DNA from: Datura wrightii
Lineage: Eukaryota > Streptophyta > Magnoliopsida > Solanales > Solanaceae
NCBI GenBank assembly: GCA_035772735.1
Contig: JASDFA010000007.1
Location: 71,090,501-71,154,500 of the forward strand
DNA: 64,000 bases
Reading direction: 5' to 3'
The translations under genes and the position numbers were made by a program. The notes under the pieces are model-generated. The model did no database searches and had not been told where the DNA came from. It saw nothing but the letters and a program-made list of their open reading frames with translations. Below, piece by piece: positions 48,501 through 59,404 of this stretch; the stretch's first letter is position 1; the number at the start of each line of letters is the position of its first letter.

Positions 48501-50294
48501 GGTAAATATATCCCTTAGATATCAATTTCCTCGCCTGAAGGTAGGAAATAAACCTACCTTTTGGCGTAGCGGTGCTGCCCTTCCACTCCCGCACTGCTTC
48601 TCCTGGAAAGTGGAATCGGACCGTCTTGGTCCAACATTCAACATTGGCAAATCACGGCACTAGCCAATCCATACCCATTATGGCATCGAAGTCTATCATT
48701 TCTAACTCGACCAGATCTACTGTGGTCTGACGGTCAGCAACCTCTACTGTACACCCCCGGTAAATTCTGCTAGCTACGATCGAGTCATCGACGGGTGTGG
48801 ATATCAAAAAGGGCTGCTGTAATAATTCTGGTGCAATATTGAACTTTTATGCCACAAATGGGGTAATATATGACAGAGTGGATCCTGGATCAATCAATAC
48901 ATAAGCAGGGCATGAACAGATAGTCAGCATACCTTTCACTACATCTGGAGACGTCTCTGAATCCTGTCTCCCTGGCAATGCATAAGTACGGCTTGAATCT
49001 GTACCTGAACTGGAAGCCCCTGATCTACCTCAGCCTCTGCCTACTGAACCTGAAGGCCCACACCCCGCTGAGGCTGCTGGGGCTCGTGGCCCTGCGGATC
49101 CCCTGTCCTGACTGCCTCTACTCCCCTGACCTCTGGTCGGATAGTCTCTCATCTGGTGCCCCTCCTTTCCACAAATATAACACCCAGTGGAGCCACACTA
49201 CAAGCTCCGGAGTGTGGTCAATTACAATAGGGGAAGAGTGAGGGTGTAAATCTACTCTGTTCTCCCCTTCTCTACTGCGGGGAATCTACCGTTCTAGAAC
49301 TGCCACTGAGCCCTGCCTGCCCTCTACGAACATATCTACCTCGCTGCTGCTGCTGTGGTGGAGGCCTGGGTCCTCTCTGAACTTCCCTTTGTATCTCATT
49401 TGGTCTATCTCTGCGGCGTTGTTCCTGACTGATCTGTCTACTACTCTGCTGCCGCTGTCTAAGTCCCTCTATGGTCTGAACAAAAGCCTGTACTCGAGCA
49501 ATGTCCATATCCTCTCGCAGCGTTGCCATCATACATGCCTCAGTATACTCCAGATTCAGACCCATGATAAATCTGTGAACTCTCATTGGCATAGTATCAA
49601 CAAATGCTGGAGCATAACGGGCTAAGGAGTCAAACTATAAAGCATACTCACGTACACTCCTCGCCCCCTACTCTAGATGTAGGAACTGGTCCATCCGAGC
49701 CTGCCGGATCTCTCGTGGCAAATAATGATCTAGAAAGGCCTCCGAGAAGCTGGTCCAGGTCGGAGAGGTAACACCTCTCCCTCGGGACCTTTCCCAACTC
49801 TCGTACCACAGTATAGCTATATCCTGTAACCGGAACACTGCCAGCTCAACAGACTCTGAAGGGGTCACATGCATAACTCGGAATATCCTCTGCATCTGAT
49901 CTAGGAAGTCCTGGGGGTCTTTTCTCGGATCTGACCCTGTAAATTACGGGGGACCCAGTGCCAAAAACTCCCTAACCCTGGAACTACCTGACCCACCTGA
50001 AGGCTCTGCTGCTACAGGTGGCACTGACTGGCGCTATGTGGCCATCATCTGCGCCAACATAACTACAGCGCTACGAACCTCCTGATCCGATGGCGAGGGC
50101 ACAGGAGCTATCGGGGGAGGTGTAGTGCCTAACGGCTCCTGATGTGAGGGGGACTGCTGAGAGGGCTGTGATGAAGCCTCTATATCGCCCTCAGTTCGGG
50201 CTGACTCTGACTAAAACTGAGGCATCCTGCTGGTGCCTTCTCCTGCTGCTGTGTCTAATCTTCTGCCGATGGAAGGATGACGTTGGTCTGCCAT
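45541..50294 (-). pseudogene. W gag-pol polyprotein, nearly full length with stops and one frame change
   Basis: The ATG at 50294 begins Gag. The retrotransposon Gag core is at 49895-49272, with in-frame stops on the way. After a frame change near 49200 come a zinc knuckle CYICGKEGHQMRDY (its last Cys is replaced by Tyr), a protease with DPGS, and the reverse transcriptase (48594-47818) with catalytic FIDD. A TAG at 47818 is followed by RNase H with YCDAS, the integrase zinc-binding region, and the integrase core with its Asp-Asp-Glu residues in MDFV, SDRG and DGQAE. A stop lies between 46360 and 46329. The C-terminal tail of the chromodomain type ends in YPHLFQA at 45541. The order protease-RT-RNase H-integrase is gypsy; the tail suggests the Del/Tekay chromovirus group. 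Confidence 0.93.
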
Positions 50295-50493
50295 TCTTAT
50301 CTGTAGACAAAGAATATGATAAGTTTCAGGGATTCGACCCTATACTGTACCATTCTATAGCACGACTGACTGAGAAAGAAGAGTAACCATCCTATCATGC
50401 CTCGCAGCCTCCTGCCTATAGTATGTGGTGCACAACACATCCATAGACAAGACTCTACTTAGCATGGCTTGCAGACTCCCTAGGACACAACCT

Positions 50494-50505
50494 GCTCTGA
50501 TACCA
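50494..50505 (-). other. W primer binding site (initiator Met tRNA type)
   Basis: On the minus strand this is TGGTATCAGAGC, 4 bases from the 5' LTR end at 50510. Confidence 0.9.
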
Positions 50506-50509
50506 AGTT

Positions 50510-53500
50510 TGTCACGCCCCGCCTTGGGGGGTATGACTGGCACCTGGTGCCCTAGTAGGACCTGGACTGCTATCTGGTGATCCTAAGCACATCTGGTGCC
50601 TGGCTGGTGATCACGGGCAAAAATATATGCTCGAGATACGCTTTACGACTTAAATTAGTCTTGTTTATCTAAGATTATTGTATACATTTTCATGTAATTT
50701 TAGATAAAGTAAAGATATGTGCTAACCAACATGATTAGCCTTTGTTTTGTAGGTTTTTATGACTTTTGAGTAACTAATCCATGAGTTGGTGAAGTAGAGG
50801 CTTGGAAATGGAATCAACACGCGAACGTCGGCAAAGATGAGGCACAAAACAGCCCACCGGCGCGTCGACAAGGTGCCACGGCAGGCAGACCGCTCACAAC
50901 AGCCCACCTACACGTTGGCAACGTGCCACGGCAGGTGGCCTCCGTGACCAAGGGCTGCCAACGCGGCAGGGTGCTGCCCGGGCCATTTTCGGGTGATTTT
51001 CCAGAAGGCTTCTGCGTCCGTAGCGTGTCACGGAGGCCGTGCTCCGCGATGCACTCTGTGACACGTTGCTTGTTATTCCAGGAAAGAGTCCTACTACTAT
51101 AAATAGCACACTTAGGTTTATTTTTCAAAAATTCAGACTTGGTGGAGCAAGGACGTGGGTTACAGGCAGTTGAGGGACGAAAAAGCTAAGGGTTTTTCTC
51201 TCTTTCTTTCTTCTTTCAATCAATTGTTTGTATGATTAACACTTGTTTTAGGATGATTAATCCACAAATGAGTGGCTAATTCTCTTCTTTGCTGAGGTTA
51301 TGAACAATGGTGATGAATTTTGATTATTGAATTATGTGGTTTTTCATCTTCTTCTTCTATGTTGTTCTATTAATTCTTGTTTCTACTGCATCAGTGTGTG
51401 GCCGACATTAATGTATATCTAAAAAGTCCGATTTCACTCGAGAGAGCAAGAAATTGGAAAGCTGTGAATTAATAGGGTATTGTTCTTAACTTGATTTGGG
51501 AAAATTGAGTTTTGATGTGCTTTCCTGATAGAAATATACTTGAAAGCCTTATTAGTCAATTTAGGAATCGGAATTGTATTGCTAGGTCATAAATTGCATT
51601 TGATCACAGAAATGTAGACGGATGGTTTATTATTCTTAAGTGAGATTAAATATGAGAGTTTTAATCTCTAGGCTAATGTTCTTGGCTAGCAACAGGAAGA
51701 GAAGATTAACCAAATTATGACTATAATCAAGTTCATTACTTGTTCTTAACCTTGGCATGCTCATATCCATAGTTTCAATTCAAAGTAGATAATTGTTAAT
51801 AGTTTTAGTATATAATTTATAAACAAAAAATTATTTAACTTTTGGTTACGTTGTTGTCAGCATATTGAAGTAAGATAGAATATAGTATACTTGAGCAATT
51901 TTTACTTATCCAGAGTCTCCTTGGTTCGATACTTGGCTTACTTAACCACTTTATTACTTGTTTGACCACATGCACTTGCGTGTCGGTTTTTAACCCATAT
52001 AGCAAACCACCGAACAGCTGGCTCTAACTCAAATTTCTAGAAACAAAGGGCTATATAACGGCTGTAAACACAGCCTCCAGCCAATTGGCCTATAGCCACC
52101 TGTACCTGTAATAACAGCTAACCAGAAACGTACTACTATAGGGGAACCTATGCGGGCCGACAAGGCCACCATGCTGTCTAGTTCTCTGTAACTCAACAAT
52201 AGCATGCTAAATAATTACGTGATTGGCAAGGTCACCACTACTGACTGGTTATGGCCACACACGGCCAACAGGAACTGAAATACTAAATAACTATAACAAC
52301 TGCACAGCCTCACACGACCGGCTCACTTGACCACAGGGAAATATATACAGACTGCAAGCCTCTAGGAATAACAATAGAAATGATCGAGATAGGGCCCCGA
52401 CCTACCCATACTGTACAAAAAGGAAAAGAGCTACACCTCTAGAAATCAGACTCCGGATGACAGGAGCTGAATACTCAATAGCTGGCTGGAATCACGAGGG
52501 ATCGCCTCCTCGTCTATGAGTACCTGCAGGCAAGTAATGCAGCGCCCCACTGGGCGTCAGTACCACTGGTACTGAGTATACAAAGAAACTGAAATAATAC
52601 AACTGAAAACAACTGAATATAGATAACATAACTACCATTTCTGTATAGCAGGAGATAGCTGAATCTGAAGAAGCTGGTATGAACTGAATCAAGCTTTTTG
52701 TACTGATATGGCAGAGGCGTACCTGTAGACGCGTCGGCCTGCTGTCTAGTAGCTAGTATATAGCACATAAATAGATATACAAATAGCAAGCAAGAGCCAA
52801 TACCAACCCCCATAAGCCGGATGGCGCCAAGCAAGCAAACAATCTATATACCCCTACCATGGTCAAAACCAACCAAAAATAAGTCACTCCACTCATCTAC
52901 TCACTTCGGAGCTCCTCTACCAGCCCCCTGGGTCTCCGGCTCAGGCCATAGCCTCCGATATAAGCAACCGTGTCTGGGTCCGGAGGACTCCTGTGTAGAC
53001 AGCAACAGATAGGGTCTGGATCCTCGGACACACTCTACGGGGCTATCTGAAATCGGAGCTACACCTGTAATAACTGAATGAAAAGACAGTAACAGATAGG
53101 GTCTGATTCCCTGGACACTGCTCAACAGGGCTATCTGATATCGGAGTTGTACCTGTAATGCTGATCAGACTGCTATGGGGAAAGCTTCATCCCATCTTCG
53201 TCCAAGATGGGGACGGCATGCCACTCCTTGGAGTGACGCAAAACCCACCCACTCACTGGGCGACACGATTACCAACCCGGGGCAGCGAGGACGCTCAATA
53301 AGGTGCCCTCACGCCATATCAAGTCTCAACAAACAATAGCACATATAAATAGCAAGCATGTATAACTGAAAAAGACTATCTGAAATCTGATTTCTTATTC
53401 CGATCTCTTTCTGTATTATACTGACTCTTCACTGATTATACTGATTTTGAAATCTTTGTTTAACTGTATGGCTAATCTGTAGCCAGGATACTATCTATCT

Positions 53501-54567
53501 GAATGGCTAATCTGTAGCCATAACTGTTTGTCTATCTGATCTTTGTTTACTGACCTTTATTATGAAAATCTATTTCTTTTTATTCTACAACATGCTTGCT
53601 AATCACATAATAGGTTATACTGAATCTGATACTGAATTATACTAAGTCTCGAATAATATCTCGCTGTCTGACACTAATTTACTGACTTTTATTCTGCATA
53701 CGGTATAATAACTTGGACATGCTTACTGAATTCACACTGGACATAATACTCGACTGCTGAAACTTTCTTATAGAATTTACTCTATTTTACTATGCTAGAA
53801 TTAATAACTTGCCGAAGAAACTAGCTTTACATACCTTAACCTCGAGTTACCCGGCTGTCGGATGAGGTTCGTTCAGTACTCCAGCTATTTCTTCCAACCG
53901 CATTCATATATACGTCAATTTATACTAAATATAGCTTTATTCTGAAGAACAACGTCACTTTCGATATAATTATAGCCTAAACTTAGGCTTATCGAAAGAC
54001 AGTCGAAAACTCGCTATTTTTCAGAAGTCCAGAAGGGAGAAGTATTCACTTCACAGCTAGGAGCACATAGACACTAGTTTGGAGCAATTCTACTTACCTT
54101 GGCTCGCTAGCTCGACGATTCGTCGGCCTTATTTTGCGAAACTACATCTGTAGGAATGCTCTCTGCTGCTAAATACCTCGGTACCTGAGGTTAATTTGGG
54201 TTTGGACTACGTTTGGCAGCGTAATCGGACGAAAATATATTTACCCTCTTCATTCTTTTCTTTCCTATGGTTTTTCCTCTCTGTTTTCACTGGAAATTAT
54301 AAGAATGATTGATTTAAAACCGAAGTGGGGCTTTATATACTTGGTCTTGGACAAGGCCAACGTGTGACGGAGCCAACGTGGAGGCTCCACCTCCGTGACA
54401 CGTTGCCATCGCGGAGGGGCTCTGCCTCGGCTCCTTCCGCGATGGTTCAATAGGGTTCTCGTCCGATCTTTTTCCCGGGCCTTTCTTTAGCACGTATAGC
54501 CTTCAAATATGCTTAACCAACTTGCGAATAGGTCAACTAGGTGCCGGGAATCGTATGGGGTATAACA
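50510..54567 (-). repeat. W 5' LTR, interrupted by solo LTR V
   Basis: With V and one target duplication removed the length is about 2644 bp, close to the left LTR. The same stem and TATA box arrangement is at 54331-54402. Next to V the right LTR has about 17 extra bases (52022-52039) that the left LTR lacks. Confidence 0.9.
50608..52016 (+). mobile_element. Solo LTR V of the E1/Z family (1409 bp)
   Basis: V runs from TGATCACGGGCA to ACCACCGAACA and is flanked by GCTGG (50603-50607 and 52017-52021). It resembles the E1 and Z LTRs, in plus orientation. The TATA box is at 51098-51105, and a 13-base stem with one mismatch (51024-51036 with 51053-51065) ends 33 bases before it. There is no internal region, so this is the product of LTR-LTR recombination. 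Confidence 0.92.
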
Positions 54568-54572
54568 CCTCC

Positions 54573-54592
54573 GTTCGGGTCGTGACAATAAG
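54573..54592 (+). mobile_element. Solo LTR X, last bases, and right target duplication
   Basis: GTTCGGGTCGTGACA (54573-54587) completes the X LTR; ATAAG (54588-54592) is the diverged right target duplication. Y gag sequence follows. Confidence 0.85.
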
Positions 54593-56165
54593 GCTCTCTT
54601 TTTTCCTTTCATCTACAACCGATAGTGGGGGAGTCAACAGTAGTCTTTCCCGCTCCTAGTCATCACAACCATACAGTGACCATCATTCTTTGGATTTTGG
54701 ACTGTGTTGCTAGGTAGCGTGCCCTTTTGCCTAGGGTTCAAAGATGCAGACAGTTGCCCTAGCTGTTGTTCAATCTGCTTGATAGCCGTTGCATGGGACT
54801 CCACTCTCTAACCAATGCTTGATATATCGCCAGGGATTTCCTTCAACTGATCATCTATGGACCTCACATTTTTCAGCATCTTATCCATCATGCTCTCTAA
54901 CTTTGACTGTGCAGCCTCCCCATCACGTGCATTAGGAGGCACGTACAATCTAGCTCGATCATTGCGGTATCCATCATTCCTTCTCCAGTCTCCTTCACGC
55001 TCATGACCTCAGCTTCTGTCTCTGTACCCATTAGGATCATAGTTGTCTCTATATTGGTTCTTCCCTTGGTTTCCAGAACCTTGGTGCCAAGTGTCTTTTC
55101 TAGACCCTTGGGCATTGGCTCGAAAACACGCCACCTAGTTGTCCAAGAAGTTTACCTCCACCTTGGAATCTGAGTGGTTCTGCCCTGGCTCCTGTCCCTG
55201 TGTCCCCACTACATTCACCTTTCTGGCTCCAGCTCCATCATGTGCTTAGTAAGCATATCCAAACGATGTGCGCATATGAGCCAGCTCCTGGTCACCCTCT
55301 TCTTCTTTTCTACATTGGTCTGCAATCAAACCAACAACATATGTACTGGCCACTGTGTCTCCTCCTGGGTATGCCATGCCCTGTTTGGTTTTGTCACCTT
55401 GACAAGAATGGTAGCGGCTTGCTCCCAGGTGTGACTCATCAGTGCTCCTCCCGCCATTGTGCCTGCTATAGCTTTGGTACTGTTGTTTAAGGACCTGTAA
55501 AAGATTTCTAACAAATTGTCATCTGGAATCTTATGGTTCAGGCATTTTGTCAACTTCTTCTTGAACCTCAGCCAGGTTTCATGAAGTGCCCCAGTTTTAT
55601 GTTTTCAGAATTTATAAATTTCATCCTAGAGTTGCAACATCTTGTAGGGTGGAAAGAATCTCTCTAAGAAAGCTTGCCTGAGCTCCCTCCAGTTGCTTAT
55701 GGACTTATTGGGCAACTTCGATAACCATTAAGTGGCTTCCCCGGACAGAGAAAAGAGAAAAAGTCTGAGTCTGATGGCATCTTGGCTAACTCCGTGCAAC
55801 TTGTATGCCTTGCATATTCCCACGAAGTTCATCAAGTGCAGGTTGGCATCGTCAGCTGCATGACCACTGAACACCCCTTTCATGATAAATATTTGAATCA
55901 TGGTGATCATGATGTCAAATTTGGCCCTACCAGTCAGTGGTGGTGGTATAATTGCTTCGGTTGAACCGACTTCATTGACGTCCGAGTCATCTTCATCGAA
56001 GAACTGAGGGGCATATCTTTGTCCTCTGCTGCCCCTCCTATGTCGACCAGCATTCAGAACCTCGTCTCGAGCATCCTCCGCATCCTAAAGTGCAACTTTC
56101 CGAGCTAGCTCTGCTTTCCTAGCTTCTTCAGCTATGCGGGCATCTCTTTGCTCCTGGTTTTCCAT
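54593..56165 (-). pseudogene. Y gag-protease, 5' part (Gag)
   Basis: The ATG at 56165 begins a charged N-terminus rich in Glu, Arg and Ala. The Gag core lies at about 55910-55330 and contains the short block LRLFLFSLSGEA, equivalent to the E1 Gag block. A stop appears at about codon 28 and others follow. The region 55115-54897 is a low-complexity linker. The gene continues at 40559 beyond the X insertion. Confidence 0.82.
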
Positions 56166-56341
56166 CCTCCACAGTGTTCATTCAAGTTCGAGATCCAACA
56201 GAATTAAAGGGTTTCCACTCCAACGAGTACTTGGATTCACCAAGCAACAACATGTGGATATCCAAAAACAAAAAGAAAACGTAATTCAGGAAATAACAAC
56301 CAAACGTCAAATACAAGCAATTAATTTAATCTTTGTCATAT

Positions 56342-56359
56342 TCTTCGGCAACGGCGCCA
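56342..56359 (-). other. Y primer binding site, tRNA-Asp type (diverged)
   Basis: On the minus strand it starts TGGCGCCGTTGCCGAA, matching the tRNA-Asp primer site in E1 over the first 14 bases. It lies 5 bases inside the 5' LTR. Confidence 0.8.
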
Positions 56360-56364
56360 CTTTT

Positions 56365-57851
56365 TGATAACAATCAAACTCACATTTTCTGAAAAAGTAT
56401 GAAGTGTTCATTGTCAATAAAGAACCCAACTAAGAGGTTTGGGATCAAATCCACAGGGAATATGGAAGTTCTAGACTCATAATGGTAAGTAAACTTGTTG
56501 GTAAGTTATCTCCAAATTGGGGGGTTTAAAGAAAAAAATGTTAAAGCAAAGATTATAATTATGATTTAAATCAAGATTTGAAAACAACTACAGTAAGTGT
56601 TCCCCATGGGTTCATAACTGCTTCGGGTATACACACGTGATCAATCCAAATGCTTACTTGTAGAACTGATAAATAGGATTCATCCAAACAACTGGTTCGT
56701 TCCTATTGGATGACTATACACAATTACCGGGCCAGGTCTCATGAGCAATTCCAAACTAACTGTTATCTTCCATATTTAACTAACCTGCGACCACAGATCA
56801 AGTTAATACAATGATCGTAAAGATCAAGGCTTTGTTGTGATTATCTTTTCCTAATCTATACTTCTCTAGGTCATGAAAGTAAAGAATTCAGGAAAGTCCT
56901 AACATTGTACACTGTTAAGAAACGTTTAAACATGAAGAGAATACAATACACGCTTTTCGCATTGGTTTTGAATCACTTTTGTGCAACCCTAATTTGTTAA
57001 TCCGTCATGGTTCCCACAACCCCTATTTGTGGAGGTTTTAGGCTTTTATGGTTATAAGATTGTAATTCGCATTCATAGACAAACACATAATTAAATACTT
57101 ACAACAACAATTGGAAGGAAATCAGATTTGATTATCTAAGAACAACCACAAGAACAATGTAAGAAATCAAGAATTTTATCCCAAGAATTGCTCCTCAAAA
57201 CTCGATAAAAATTCTCAAAAGTAACTATTCACATGTCTACTAACTCAATTTTGTCCTTCTCTAACTAAAATAAAACATAAAGGATATTTATACAGACATT
57301 AGAAATCTTTTCCTAAGCTAATGGGGAGTTTTCCATATTTGATGCCGACTGTGCCACGATTTATCTATGACCCATAGTAGGATTGTATGATTCGTAACTG
57401 CTTTTTGTAAGTTCTTGGCTACAACAGATTTGGCTAAGTGTTGGCGTCCTGGTACGACTCGTACCTTCATCCAACGAGTCATACATTGCTTCCGTGGTTT
57501 GGCCCTAAGAACTTTAACATCTTCTAGAATTCTTCATGACTGTTGTGGTACGACTTGTATCTTCTTGACACGAATCATACTGTCTGTAGTGTTTCAAGTT
57601 CTTACAAGTACTGAGAATCTTCTGAAGTTCACCACGGATCCTAGTATAATTTGTACATTTGTGCCGCGGTTCAAGAGTCCATCCATACCAAGAGTCTGAC
57701 TTTGTGCAGTTTCTTATGAATATTTCCACGACTCCAGTTACGGATCGTACCATCGTGGTACGGCTTTTACTAAGAGTTGTATGTTGCCTTCTTCCCAATT
57801 TATCCTTTTTACTTTCATCACAGTTCTTAGTACGGCTCGTACTGAGACTGG
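56365..57851 (-). repeat. Y 5' LTR, cut by Z
   Basis: It starts TGATAACAATCAAAC at 56365 and matches the 3' LTR at 32745 onwards. It breaks off at 57851, at the position equivalent to about 34240 in the 3' LTR, where the first LTR of Z begins. The five bases before the break are ACTGG. Confidence 0.88.
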
Positions 57852-59273
57852 TGAACTTGGAAAATTTATATGCCCAAGTGATACCTAATTGTGTCATTTT
57901 AGCCTTGTTTATCTATCAATGTTTATACATTCTCATGTGATTTATAATAAAATGTGAATTTATACTAACCAACATGATTAGCGTTGTTTTTCAGGTGAAA
58001 TATAATTTTGGGAAGCTAAAAGGCATGTTGGGAGAGATCGGGGTTGGACTCAGATGTTAGCAAAGGATATAGCATTGGACGGCACAAATTAAAGGGGCTC
58101 CGCGATGGAGCCGTGTCACGCTGCCATCACGGAAGACTTCTGCCTGGATAGGGACTTTTTGGCCAAATTCCAGTGTGGGTGCGCGTTGGGGCCGTGGCAC
58201 GTTGGCCTAGCCCCGCGTTGCACGCCGTGCCACGTTGGGCCTTATTACCTGGACAGTCAATTTCCAGTGAGGCTCCGCGTCAGTAGCGTGTCACGGAGGC
58301 AGTGCTCCACGATGCACTCCGTGACACGTTGCTTGTTATTCTGGGAAAAATTCCCACTAGTATAAATAGAACAGTTAGGTTCATTTTTCAATATTCTGAC
58401 TTGGTGGAGCAAGAACGTGGGTTACAGGCAGTTGAGGGGACGAAAATGTCAGGGTTTTTCTCTATCTCCTTCTTCTTTAATTCAATTGCTTGTATGTTTA
58501 ACACTCATTTAACGATGTTTAATCCACGAATGAGTGGCTAATTCCTCTTCTTGCTGAGGTTAAGAACAATGGTATTGAAATGTGATTGTTGATTAAGTTG
58601 GTTTTTCATCTTTTCTTCCATGGTTGTTCTATTGATTCTTGTTCTTACTGCATTAATGTGTGGCCTATGTTAATGTATATCTAAAAATTCTGGTTTCACT
58701 CGAGAGAGCAAGAAATTGGAAAGTTGTGAATCAATAGGATATGATCTTTTCTTAGTTTGGGAAAATTGAATTGATTTACCTTCAGGATAGAAATATACCT
58801 GAAAGTCATATTAGTCAATTAAGGAACCGGTTTTGTAAGGCTAGAACATGAATTTCGTTTAATCACAGAAATGTAGGTGGACGATTCATGATTCTTAAGT
58901 TGGGTTAAATACGAGAGTTTTAATCCATTGGCAATAGTTCTTGACTAGCAACCGGAGGAAAGATTAACCACATTATATTGATAATTTATTTCTTTACATG
59001 TTCATTTAACCTCAGCATGCTCACATTCATAGTTCAGACTCACGTTAGATATTCGTTTTAGACTTAGCATAAAAATTAGAAATCAAAATATCAAACTCTT
59101 CTTTGCACTGTTGTCTTCATTGTTAGAGTTAAAATATAGTACACTTGAGTAGATTGTTACCTTATCCCAGTCCCTGTGGGATCGATACTTGGCTTACTTA
59201 AGCCACTTTACTACTTGTTCGACCACGTGCACTTGCGTGTAGCTTTATACCCAGAGCAAAATAACCCCAAACA
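57852..59273 (+). repeat. Z 5' LTR (1422 bp)
   Basis: It runs from TGAACTTGG to CCCCAAACA. The TATA box TATAAATA is at 58361-58368. A stem CGTGTCACGGAG, with one mismatch (58287-58299 with 58316-58328), ends 33 bases upstream of it. GC-rich units with CGTGGCACG and GCGATGG cores lie at about 58100-58240. Confidence 0.9.
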
Positions 59274-59279
59274 AGTTTT

Positions 59280-59297
59280 TGGCTCCATTGCTGGGGA
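59280..59297 (+). other. Z primer binding site, tRNA-Asp type (diverged)
   Basis: TGGCTCCATTGCTGGGGA matches the E1 primer site at 15 of 18 positions and lies 6 bases after the LTR end. Confidence 0.85.
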
Positions 59298-59404
59298 CTG
59301 GCAATTGGTGAATTTTTCTTAAGTGTTAATTTACTATATTTTTCCTTAGTGTTGACAACTTTGTCTTAGCCTGTATTTTGTAGAAATACTGTTGAACACT
59401 GGCA

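Larger units (their letters stand above)
42663..54567 (-). mobile_element. Element W: full-length Del/Tekay-like Ty3/gypsy element
   Basis: W has two LTRs with TGTCACGCCCC...GGTATAACA ends and a perfect 5-bp target duplication CCTCC (42658-42662 and 54568-54572). Between them lie an initiator-Met-type primer site, a gag-pol reading frame with all domains in gypsy order, and a polypurine tract. In a sample of about 120 bases the LTRs differ by about 3 percent, so W is older than E1. Its right LTR contains solo LTR V. Confidence 0.95.
32745..57851 (-). mobile_element. Element Y: older gag-pro plus second-gene element, interrupted by X and Z
   Basis: Y runs from its 3' LTR at 32745 through its internal region to a 5' LTR that starts at 56365 and is cut at 57851 by Z; the remainder lies outside the window. 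With nested insertions removed, the internal region is about 7.9 kb. It contains a tRNA-Asp-type primer site, gag-protease, tandem hairpins, a dyad-rich stretch and a broken 'putative plant transposon protein' gene. As in E1, no reverse transcriptase, RNase H or integrase is seen. The left flank of five bases is ATGAT (32740-32744); its partner is not in the window. Confidence 0.88.
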
